Shown here piece by piece: positions 1 to 6,414 of a DNA stretch of 11,910 nt (positions within the stretch are counted from its first letter, which is position 1; every line of letters starts with the position of its first letter). This DNA is from Verrucomicrobiota bacterium (lineage in GTDB: Bacteria > Verrucomicrobiota > Verrucomicrobiia > Chthoniobacterales > UBA10450). The notes beneath the pieces are model-generated. The model did not search any database. It saw only the letters and a list, made by a program, of their open reading frames with translations, and had not been told where the DNA came from. The position numbers were made by a program, and so were the translations under genes. The DNA lies in contig QHOF01000150.1 of the NCBI GenBank assembly GCA_003219335.1, forward strand, positions 1-11,910, read 5' to 3'.

Positions 1-533
1 GAAGAGAGATAACTGTAAGCGATAAAAGTGACCGTGGCCACGACGAGGCCTGCAGCAGTGGTCAGCAAACTCTTATAAACGCCGCTGGAAAGCTCAGTCA
101 CCGTCGCATAACCCCCGCTTGAAGCGATGGTCCCGAAGGCGTCGATCATTCCCGCGACCGTCCCCAGTAAACCGAGCAATGGAGTCAGGAACGCGATGGT
201 TGCCAGCACGGGAAGAAACCGCTCCAGTTTCGGCACTTCGAGCTGCGCGGCTTCCTGCACGATGTCGCGCAATTCCGCGCGCGGCGCGTCGTGCCGGATA
301 ATCGCCGCATGGACCACCCGCGCGACCGGGCCCGGCGTGCCGGCGGATTCATGCAGCGCCTCGGCGAAATTGCGCCGGCGAATCAGATTCGATAGACCCT
401 TCAAAAATTCGCCCACATGAATCGCCGCGCGATGAAAATAAAAGAGGCGCTCTGCAAAAACAGCTATCGCGATGATGCTGCAGCCCAGAATCGGCCACAT
501 CAACAATCCGCCCTTTTGGATGTAATCAATCAC
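1..533 (-). CDS. MotA/TolQ/ExbB-family proton channel, 3' end cut by window edge
   Basis: Reading the complement from a GTG at 533-531 gives 177 codons with no stop before the left edge. The family forms the inner-membrane proton channel that powers TonB/ExbD, Tol-Pal or flagellar/gliding machines. Three hydrophobic segments fit it: about residues 10-30 (contains MWPILGCSIIAIAVFAERL), 108-130 (LPVLATIAFLTPLLGLLGTV) and 158-176 (TTAAGLVVATVTFIAYSYL). The conserved blocks TPLLGLLGTVAGMIDAF and GVYKSLLTTAAGLVVA are present. The GTG start keeps the usual DYIQKGG-MWPI lead-in. An ATG at 500-498, behind a GGGCGGA, is the alternative. The gene lies 62 bases after the secreted repeat protein on the same strand, so the two are probably co-transcribed. 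A TolR/ExbD partner would be expected beyond the left edge. I cannot tell TolQ from ExbB from this fragment. Confidence 0.9.
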   Translation of the reverse strand, partial: MIDYIQKGGLLMWPILGCSIIAIAVFAERLFYFHRAAIHVGEFLKGLSNLIRRRNFAEALHESAGTPGPVARVVHAAIIRHDAPRAELRDIVQEAAQLEVPKLERFLPVLATIAFLTPLLGLLGTVAGMIDAFGTIASSGGYATVTELSSGVYKSLLTTAAGLVVATVTFIAYSYLS

Positions 534-595
534 GCCGGTTTTTGTAACGCTCTTTCTCGGCTGTGGCAAGCCAGGATCGCGCGCGGCGCTTGCAC

Positions 596-1111
596 CTATC
601 GCGGTCGTTTCTCGCGAGCTTTGGGCGAAGGGGATGGACGGGTGGCAGCGGGGCTCGTGCGGCCGACTAATTTGCCGGATACATCGAAAACGGAATAACC
701 GGTCTGCTTTCCTGATGAATCGTAGCTGTAAACGATTTTGTGCTGGAGCGCGCCGTCTGCTGCGCTTTGGGTTTCTCCCAGGATGCGGCCTGCGTCATCA
801 TACTTGTAGCGAGTCCTAAGCCGGATGCGGCCGTCGGGTCCGGAAATTTCTGCGCTGGAAAAACGTCCAGCGTCATCGAGTTCATAACGAATCGTCTCGC
901 GAAGTTTTCCGTCTGGATCGGTGGTGGTCGCCACTGCCTTGTGCTGTGCGTTATCGAAATTGTAAGCCGTACGTGAACCATCGGGGTGCATCGAGACGGT
1001 GACTCGCACAGCGTCACTCGGAGCTTGCTCCGGAGACTGGCCGAATCCGATTGCGGCGTCGCAAATGAGAAGAGTAACAGGGATCGCCAGACTGAGCCGG
1101 GAAAATTTCAT
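596..1111 (-). CDS. Secreted protein with YD/RHS-like repeats, function unknown
   Basis: The 171-residue product starts at ATG 1111-1109. It has basic residues (K3, R5), a hydrophobic stretch to about residue 23 (LSLAIPVTLLICDAAIGFG) and then a Gln/Pro/Ser-rich segment, which suggests a Sec signal peptide and export. The middle is built from about three degenerate units of 24-28 residues that begin with aromatic/DDAG motifs: YELDDAGRF, YKYDDAGRI and YSYDSSGKQ. Each continues into a D-G-[KR] turn. This resembles YD/RHS-type beta-strand repeats, but the protein is far too short to be an Rhs toxin or a full shell. The C-terminus is Pro/Ser/Arg-rich (SPAATRPSPSPKAREKRPR) and probably disordered. 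No Shine-Dalgarno is visible upstream. It is followed on the same strand by the TolQ/ExbB-like gene and is divergent from mraZ. I assign no function. Confidence 0.75.
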   Translation of the reverse strand: MKFSRLSLAIPVTLLICDAAIGFGQSPEQAPSDAVRVTVSMHPDGSRTAYNFDNAQHKAVATTTDPDGKLRETIRYELDDAGRFSSAEISGPDGRIRLRTRYKYDDAGRILGETQSAADGALQHKIVYSYDSSGKQTGYSVFDVSGKLVGRTSPAATRPSPSPKAREKRPR

Positions 1112-1155
1112 GATTTGAGGAGCTTACGGTTGAGGTGGCCGGGCGCAAATGAGGC

Positions 1156-1195
1156 AAAAATTTTTATTGACCGCCTGTCTTGGAGGTGGTTAAAG
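1156..1195 (+). promoter_or_regulatory. Candidate mraZ/dcw promoter
   Basis: The perfect palindromic A5T5 tract at 1156-1165 resembles an AT-rich UP element. It lies directly before TTGACC at 1167-1172, a good -35 match (5 of 6). With a 17-base spacer the -10 would be TTAAAG at 1190-1195, which matches only 3 of 6 consensus bases. The start would then fall a few bases before the mraZ ATG. The AGGTGG repeats sit in and after this -10, where a repressor would be expected to bind. The weak -10 keeps confidence low. Confidence 0.35.
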
Positions 1196-1209
1196 GTGGG
1201 GTCAGGTGG
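1184..1209 (+). promoter_or_regulatory. Candidate MraZ operator: three AGGTGG repeats at 10-bp spacing
   Basis: AGGTGG occurs at 1184-1189, 1194-1199 and 1204-1209, an exact 10-bp period with four-base spacers (TTAA, GGTC). MraZ proteins are known to bind short G-rich direct repeats spaced about one helical turn apart in front of their own gene, such as the TGGGN repeats of E. coli. The three copies immediately precede the mraZ start at 1216. A fourth AGGTGG lies 51 bp upstream at 1133-1138. The arrangement suggests autoregulation of the cluster. Binding itself is inferred. Confidence 0.7.
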
Positions 1210-1210
1210 A
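1204..1210 (+). promoter_or_regulatory. mraZ ribosome binding site, shared with third MraZ repeat
   Basis: AGGTGGA ends five bases before the ATG at 1216 and is one mismatch from AGGAGGA. It decides the mraZ start over the upstream TTG at 1180 and the later ATG at 1240, neither of which has a comparable site. The same bases are the third operator repeat. Confidence 0.6.
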
Positions 1211-1215
1211 GCAAA

Positions 1216-1695
1216 ATGGACTACCGCTCCACGCGACGAATGGACGCCGATCCCCAACCCGAACGCTTCTATGCCGGAGACTTCCGGCATTCCATCGACG
1301 ACAAGAATCGAATCACGATTCCCTCGCGCTGGCGACGCGATCGCCCCGAGGACTTCATTCTTTTGCCCGAGGCAACGCATCAATTTCTGCTGGTCATGTC
1401 GCCAAAGGAGTTTGCGAGAATGAGTTCGACCGCGGAGAACAGCCAGAACGTTTCGGCGCGTGATCGCCGGATTTTTCTGCGCCACCTGCATTCCCGCGCC
1501 CAGCACGCTTCCGCGGACCGGCAAGGCCGCCTGGTTTTGCCCGAAGAACTTTGCCGAAAGGTTGGATTGAAAGATGAAGTTGCACTCGTGGGCAACCGCG
1601 GCCGCTTTGAGATTTGGAATTTGCAACGTTGGAAGCGGGCGCACGAAGAGGAAACGGCCACTTACCAGCACGTGGCCAGTGTAATCGGATTATAA
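1216..1695 (+). CDS. mraZ: MraZ, dcw cluster transcriptional regulator
   Basis: The 159-residue protein matches the usual MraZ length (about 140-155). It carries the two SpoVT/AbrB-like halves of the family. The first contains FYAGDFRHSIDDKNRITIPSRWR, with the DxxxR motif at D28-R32. The second contains ADRQGRLVLPEELCRKVGL, with DxxxR at D101-R105. MraZ forms ring-shaped oligomers that bind direct repeats upstream of its own operon and control dcw transcription. Candidate repeats lie just upstream (1184-1209). The ATG at 1216 is chosen because AGGTGGA sits five bases before it. An in-frame TTG at 1180 would start inside the repeats and add residues not expected for the family. rsmH follows on the same strand. 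The product acts on the nucleoid in the cytoplasm. Confidence 0.95.
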   Translation: MDYRSTRRMDADPQPERFYAGDFRHSIDDKNRITIPSRWRRDRPEDFILLPEATHQFLLVMSPKEFARMSSTAENSQNVSARDRRIFLRHLHSRAQHASADRQGRLVLPEELCRKVGLKDEVALVGNRGRFEIWNLQRWKRAHEEETATYQHVASVIGL

Positions 1696-1763
1696 GCGGA
1701 TGTTGCCCCAAAACGACACCGACACACTGCGATGCGAGCGCGTTGATTCGCCGACTGGCGAAG

Positions 1764-1770
1764 AGGAGGA
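1764..1770 (+). promoter_or_regulatory. Strong rsmH ribosome binding site (AGGAGGA)
   Basis: AGGAGGA lies seven bases before GTG 1778 and is the best Shine-Dalgarno I see in the window. It supports GTG 1778 over the in-frame ATG at 1700, which has no comparable site. Confidence 0.6.
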
Positions 1771-1777
1771 GCATGCA

Positions 1778-2701
1778 GTGGAGGATTTTGCATATCACCG
1801 TCCGGTTTTGCAAAGAGAAGTGCTAGAGCTCCTCCAGCCAAAACCGGGTTCGCTCATTGTGGATGGAACATGCGGGGGCGGCGGCCATACCGAGGCGCTC
1901 CTGGAAAGCGGCGCGGATGTTCTGGCCCTGGATCAAGACCCCGATGCAGTGCAGCACGTGAGTAAGCGACTGGCGCATTTCGGGCGGCGCCTCATTGTGC
2001 GGCAGGGGAATTTCCGGCATGCAGCTTCCGTTCTCGACGAGCTTGGCATTCGCAGCATTGGCGGCGCGCTTCTGGACTTGGGTGTCTCTTCCCGGCAACT
2101 CGAAAATGCAGGGCGCGGGTTCAGCTTCGTGCGAAACGGTCCTCTCGACATGCGCATGGATCCGCGAACGACGCTGACTGCTGCTAAGATTGTAAACGAG
2201 TACGGCGAAGAGGAATTGACCCGCCTGTTTCGCGAACTGGGGGAAGAGCCTGCGGCGCGCCGAATTGCGAGCCTTATTGTGAAGATGCGCAAGACTGCGC
2301 CGATTCGCGAAACGCTGCCGCTGGCTCGGGCGATCGAAAAGCTGGTCGGCCGCCACGGACGCCAGCATCCGGCCACGCAGGTTTTCCAAGCGCTGCGGAT
2401 GGAAGTGAACGATGAGCTGAGCGCACTTAAAGAAGGACTGCGCGTTTTAACTGCGCGACTCGCACCCGGCGGCCGCATCGCGGTGATCACTTTTCACTCA
2501 CTGGAGGACCGGATCGTGAAGAATTTTTTCCGCGATCACAGCCGGGAATGGGTGGACAAACCCGAGTGGCCAGAGCCGCAGCGCAACCCCGATTACGACC
2601 TTACACTGGTTACGCCGAAACCGGCAGAGCCGAGCGAGGAGGAACAGCGTGCCAATCCGCGCTCCCGGAGCGCAAAGTTGCGCGCAGCCGAGAAGATTTA
2701 A
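1778..2701 (+). CDS. rsmH: 16S rRNA (cytosine-1402-N4) methyltransferase RsmH
   Basis: RsmH (MraW) transfers a methyl group from S-adenosylmethionine to N4 of C1402 in 16S rRNA, in the decoding centre. From GTG 1778 the product is 307 residues, the normal size. It opens with the family-typical EDFAYHRPVLQREVL. The SAM-binding loop VDGTCGGGGHT is at about residues 28-38. Further family blocks are LLDLGVSSRQLENAGRGFSF, GPLDMRMDP, ATQVFQALRMEVNDEL and FHSLEDRIVKNFF. An in-frame ATG at 1700, five bases after the mraZ stop, would add 26 acidic, unconserved residues. GTG 1778 has a strong AGGAGGA and aligns with known N-termini, so I prefer it. The stop (2699-2701) directly abuts the next ATG, which suggests translational coupling to ftsL. 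Confidence 0.96.
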   Translation: MEDFAYHRPVLQREVLELLQPKPGSLIVDGTCGGGGHTEALLESGADVLALDQDPDAVQHVSKRLAHFGRRLIVRQGNFRHAASVLDELGIRSIGGALLDLGVSSRQLENAGRGFSFVRNGPLDMRMDPRTTLTAAKIVNEYGEEELTRLFRELGEEPAARRIASLIVKMRKTAPIRETLPLARAIEKLVGRHGRQHPATQVFQALRMEVNDELSALKEGLRVLTARLAPGGRIAVITFHSLEDRIVKNFFRDHSREWVDKPEWPEPQRNPDYDLTLVTPKPAEPSEEEQRANPRSRSAKLRAAEKI

Positions 2702-3079
2702 ATGCACCGTTCGCGTCAAAGAAAATGTAATGCGGTAAACGCGGCCTCGCTGGCGCGCTGGATTGTGATGACGGCGTTTCTGGCGCTGGCCGGATTGAGC
2801 TACGTTTATTTGACGCTGCAACTCTATCACATGGGCGAGCGCAGAAAGGCAATCGAGAACGAGCTGGCCGCGCTGCGAACGCAAAATGACATCGCCAGCG
2901 CGCAAATCGCTGCCTTGACGTCGCGCTCGGCGTTGCAACGCCGATTAAAAGAAGGCTACCTGAAAATGGTCCCGATTTCGGAAGCACGCATCGTGCGGCT
3001 GACGATTCCCGCGCGATCGGCAGACGACGACGTCATCCAACCCGTAGCCAACCCGCTGGCGCAACATGAATCTAAATAG
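2702..3079 (+). CDS. ftsL: FtsL-like bitopic cell division protein
   Basis: The 125-residue protein has a short basic cytoplasmic tail (RSRQRK), one membrane segment at about residues 18-40 (ARWIVMTAFLALAGLSYVYLTLQL) and a predicted coiled coil at about 44-85 (MGERRKAIENELAALRTQND onward). A short tail follows, containing GYLKMVPI. FtsL proteins are poorly conserved in sequence. They are recognised by this bitopic coiled-coil layout and by their place between rsmH and ftsI, both of which hold here. FtsL forms the FtsQLB complex and activates the FtsW/FtsI septal synthase. The ATG touches the rsmH stop, and the last 14 bases overlap ftsI. The assignment rests on topology and context rather than sequence identity. 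Confidence 0.82.
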   Translation: MHRSRQRKCNAVNAASLARWIVMTAFLALAGLSYVYLTLQLYHMGERRKAIENELAALRTQNDIASAQIAALTSRSALQRRLKEGYLKMVPISEARIVRLTIPARSADDDVIQPVANPLAQHESK

Positions 3080-4875
3080 CCCAAGCCGTTGTGCGCTGGT
3101 CTGTGCTGCTTTCATTGGGCTCTTCAGCGTCTTCTCATTTCGTTTGATTTATCTTCAAGCGATCAAGCACGACGAATACGCCGGGCTCGCCGCGGAAAAA
3201 CACGTTTACAAACAAATTATTCACGCCGAGCGCGGCATGATTCTGGATACGAACAACGAGGTTCTGGCGCACAATGTTCCTGTGGAAACGGTGGTGGCCG
3301 ACGCCACGCGCATTAACAACTGGCAAGCGACCGTTGACCTCGTAAGCAAAGAGTTGGACATCCCATCAGAGCAACTCGCGGAAAAATTAAGCAGCGATCG
3401 CCGCTACATCGTAGTCAAGCGGGAAGTGCCCGCCGCCCGGGCAAACGCGCTGTGCGAAAAACTTCGCGCTGCCAATTTGCGGGGAATTTATTTCGAGCAC
3501 GACGCCACGCGCCTCTACCCAAATGGCTCGATGCTTTGCCACGTGATCGGGTTTACTGACTTCGATCACCACGGTATTCAGGGCGTGGAGGCCTCGATGG
3601 AGGAATATCTACATGGGCAGGACGGTTACCGTTTCATCGAGCATAATCGGGCTGGCCAGGAGATCGTGCCTTATCGCGGACAGGAGCGCGCACCGCGTGA
3701 CGGTTACCAGGTGCATCTGACCGTCGATCTCGGTTTGCAGAGCATCGTCGAGGACGAAATCGACGCGGCGGTGAAGGAGTATTCTCCGCAAAAAGCCACC
3801 ATTATTCTCATGCGCCCGCAGACGGGCGAAATCCTGGCGATGGCCAACCGGCCAGATTTTGATTTAAATCTCCGTTCCGACGCAAAGCCCGAACAAATGA
3901 AAAACCGGGCCATCATCGACATGATGGAACCGGGCTCGACTTTCAAGATTGTAGCCGCCGCTGCCGCTCTGAACGAGCGCAAAGTGCGACCGCAGTCGGA
4001 GCTCTTTTGTGAGAACGGCCTCTGGAATTTCGGCGGCGCCCCTCTCCACGATCACCGCGCTTTTTCGTATCTGAGTGTGCGCGACATTCTGATCAAGTCG
4101 AGCAATATCGGAGCAGCCAAACTTGCGCTCAGTGTGGGCGAAGAAAAGTTTTACGAATACATTCGGCGTTTTGGATTTGGCGAGCGTACGGGAATCGAGC
4201 TGCCAGGCGAAATCAATGGACTGATTCGGCCTCCGCAATCGTGGAGCAAAATCTCAATCACACGTATCCCGATGGGACACGAGGTTGGGGTCACGCTACT
4301 GCAGATGACGGCGGCAATGGCAACGATTGCCAACGACGGGAAGTTGATCATGCCGCGTGTCGTGAAATCGATCACCACATCGGACGGCAAAGTCATCAGC
4401 TTACTTTCACCGGGGGTTTCAGGTCATTTCTCGCGAAACCGCCAGAGAAATCGCGGACGCGCTGCGCGGCGTGGTGAGCGATCAGGGGACTGCCGCCGCG
4501 GCAGCAGTGCCCGGCTTTACCATTGCCGGAAAAACCGGAACCGCGCAGAAAGTTGATCCACGAGGCGGATATGAGCATGGAAAGTACGTCGTTTCTTTCG
4601 TTGGCTATCTGCCTGCCGAGCATCCTGAGTTTGTCGGCTTGGTGACGCTGGACGATGCGCACACGAAGGATCCGCACCTGAATTACGGCGGGCTTGTCGC
4701 CGGACCGATTTTTTCCCGCGTGGCAGAGAAAGCTGCCCGCTATCTTGATCTTGAGCCGCATGAGGAGATTCGCAAAGCGATTCCCGTACAGCGAGTCGAA
4801 AAACCGGCGCCGGCAGAGCGAGTCCGCAAGAATGCAGCCGAACGAATCGCCTTAACCAATGCCGCACGCCGTTGA
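3066..4875 (+). CDS. ftsI: FtsI/PBP3 septal transpeptidase, reading frame interrupted near 4412-4416
   Basis: This is a class B penicillin-binding protein that cross-links septal peptidoglycan with FtsW. It has an N-terminal membrane anchor (residues about 9-30), a pedestal domain (with AERGMILDTNNEVLAHN) and a transpeptidase domain. The catalytic motifs are S291-T-F-K294 (in EPGSTFK) and S345-S-N347. The third motif, K489-T-G491 (AGKTGTAQK), lies in another frame. The first frame runs into unrelated Arg-rich sequence and stops at 4556. The second carries VISRETAREIADALRGVVSDQGT through KTG to the stop at 4875. Ignoring one G of the GGGGG run (4412-4416) joins them as SPGFQVISRETA and gives 602 residues, a normal length. 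Without the correction the enzyme lacks its KTG motif. A sequencing or assembly indel is the likeliest reason. A real mutation or +1 recoding is possible. Confidence 0.93.
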
Positions 4876-4905
4876 AGACCTCGCTCCGGTCCGCCGCACC
4901 GAACC

Positions 4906-4923
4906 CGTCTCGGGGCGGAGACG
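4906..4923 (+). other. Small hairpin in the ftsI-murE spacer
   Basis: CGTCTC (4906-4911) and GAGACG (4918-4923) form a perfect 6-bp stem with loop GGGGCG, ten bases before the murE ATG. There is no T run after it, so it is not a standard terminator. It contains GGCGGAG (4914-4920), the only purine-rich stretch near the murE start, so it might mask a weak ribosome binding site. No other signal is visible in the 58-base spacer 4876-4933. Confidence 0.3.
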
Positions 4924-4933
4924 TTAACGCCTC

Positions 4934-6412
4934 ATGCAGCTCAAGACTCTTCTCGCCGCGACTCCAGTTCGCCAGATCATCGGGCCAGTTAATCGCCCGG
5001 TAGAAAACATCGCGTATGACTCGCGCCGCGTGCAAAGGAACAGCATGTTCGTGGCGTTGCGGGGCGAGAAGACGGATGGCCACCAGTTCATCGGACACGC
5101 CATCGAAAAAGGGGCTTCGGTAATCGTTGCCGAACGCGAGGAGAAAAATTCGCGCGTCACTTGTCTGGTTGTTGAGAACACACGGACGGCGCTTGCGGAT
5201 TTTTCGGCGACGTTTTACGGGCACGCGGCGCGTAAATTAAAACTGGCAGGCGTCACCGGCACAAACGGCAAGACCACGACGGCCTTTCTCATTAAGCACA
5301 TGTGCGAAAGCGCCGGCTTGCGTTGCGGCCTAGTTGGGACGGTGCGCTACGAGATCGGCGAACGGATTTTGCCTGCCATCCGCACCACGCCCGAATCGCT
5401 CGATTTACAAGAGCTGCTGGCTCAGATCGCCAATGCTGGTTGCAAAGCGGCGGCGATGGAAGTCTCGTCGCACGCGCTGGCGCAGGACCGCACACGCGGC
5501 CTCGAATGGGACGTCGCCGTCTTTACCAATCTTACTCAGGACCATCTCGATTTTCATCGCACAATGGAGAACTACTTCGACGCGAAGATGGAGCTCTTCA
5601 CAGGGCTCGCGACCCAGGAACAAAAGCGGAAACCGGTGGCGATCGTGAATATCGACGACCGATATGGGCAGCAATTGCTCGACAAAATCGATAAACGCGT
5701 GGCGGTCGTGACTTACGGAATGGGATTGCGCGCGGATTTCCGCGCTTCAAATTATCGCGCTGAATTCACGGGGACGTCCTATCAGCTGGATGCTCGCGGC
5801 AAGAATTACCTCGTTCGGCTTCCGTTAATTGGGCGATTCAACGTGGCAAACTCCGTCGCCGCGCTGGCTGCGGCCAATGCTTTGGGAATTAACTTGCGAA
5901 CCGCGGTGTTTAGTCTCGCCAAGTCACCGCAGGTGCCCGGGCGCCTCGAATTAGTCCCGGCCAAGCGGCAATTTCAAGTGTTCGTCGATTACGCGCACAC
6001 ACCGGACGCGCTCGGGAATGTTCTGAAAACTTTGCGAGAACTGGAGCCGCATCGGTTGATTGCCGTTTTTGGCTGCGGCGGCGAGCGCGACCGACAAAAA
6101 CGTCCATTGATGGCGGAGATGGCCGATCGGCTCGCCGATTATTCCATCATCACTTCTGATAATCCGCGCAAGGAAGACCCGAACGCGATCGTCGCGGAGA
6201 TCGAAAAAGGATTTCGCTCGAATCATTACGAAAAAATTGTCGATCGCACGAAGGCGATCAACCGCGCGGTTGCGCTCACCCGGCCTCGCGACATTGTGTT
6301 GATCGCAGGCAAGGGGCACGAAAATTATCAGGAGTTCGCAGATTACACAATCCCGTTCGATGACATCCAGGTCGCGCGCCGCGCGATCGAAGACCATCCC
6401 GTCGACTTTTAG
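4934..6412 (+). CDS. murE: UDP-MurNAc-L-Ala-D-Glu : meso-diaminopimelate ligase MurE
   Basis: MurE adds the third stem-peptide residue to UDP-MurNAc-L-Ala-D-Glu in the cytoplasm, using ATP. The 492-residue product has the three Mur-ligase domains. The N-terminal UDP-binding domain includes YDSRRVQRNSMFVALRGEKTDGH. The central ATPase has the P-loop G109-TNGKTTT-116, then TTPESLDLQ, the MEVSSHAL block, and NLTQDHLDFHRTMENYFDAK, where K218 is the expected carbamylated lysine. The C-terminal domain contains VDYAHTPDAL and FGCGGERDRQKRPLM. The specificity motif D409-N-P-R412 is the form found in enzymes that use meso-diaminopimelate rather than lysine. No strong Shine-Dalgarno precedes the ATG. 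murF starts two bases after the TAG stop. Confidence 0.98.
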   Translation: MQLKTLLAATPVRQIIGPVNRPVENIAYDSRRVQRNSMFVALRGEKTDGHQFIGHAIEKGASVIVAEREEKNSRVTCLVVENTRTALADFSATFYGHAARKLKLAGVTGTNGKTTTAFLIKHMCESAGLRCGLVGTVRYEIGERILPAIRTTPESLDLQELLAQIANAGCKAAAMEVSSHALAQDRTRGLEWDVAVFTNLTQDHLDFHRTMENYFDAKMELFTGLATQEQKRKPVAIVNIDDRYGQQLLDKIDKRVAVVTYGMGLRADFRASNYRAEFTGTSYQLDARGKNYLVRLPLIGRFNVANSVAALAAANALGINLRTAVFSLAKSPQVPGRLELVPAKRQFQVFVDYAHTPDALGNVLKTLRELEPHRLIAVFGCGGERDRQKRPLMAEMADRLADYSIITSDNPRKEDPNAIVAEIEKGFRSNHYEKIVDRTKAINRAVALTRPRDIVLIAGKGHENYQEFADYTIPFDDIQVARRAIEDHPVDF

Positions 6413-6414
6413 CC

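Noticed and set aside
127..420. Open frames on the + strand at 119-301 and 127-420
   Set aside because: They lie opposite the TolQ/ExbB gene, whose complement translation shows three membrane segments and conserved motifs. The + strand products look like no protein family and are rich in Arg/Ser.
1180..1215. Earlier mraZ start at TTG 1180
   Set aside because: It would translate the AGGTGG repeats, has no upstream ribosome binding site, and gives an N-terminus unlike other MraZ proteins. ATG 1216 has AGGTGGA at the right distance.
1108..1671. 187-codon open frame on the - strand
   Set aside because: It is antisense to mraZ. MraZ on the + strand has both DxxxR motifs, while this frame has no recognisable domain.
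4517..5224. 235-codon open frame on the - strand
   Set aside because: It is opposite the ftsI 3' end and murE 5' end, both with clear motifs. The frame is open because of high GC content.
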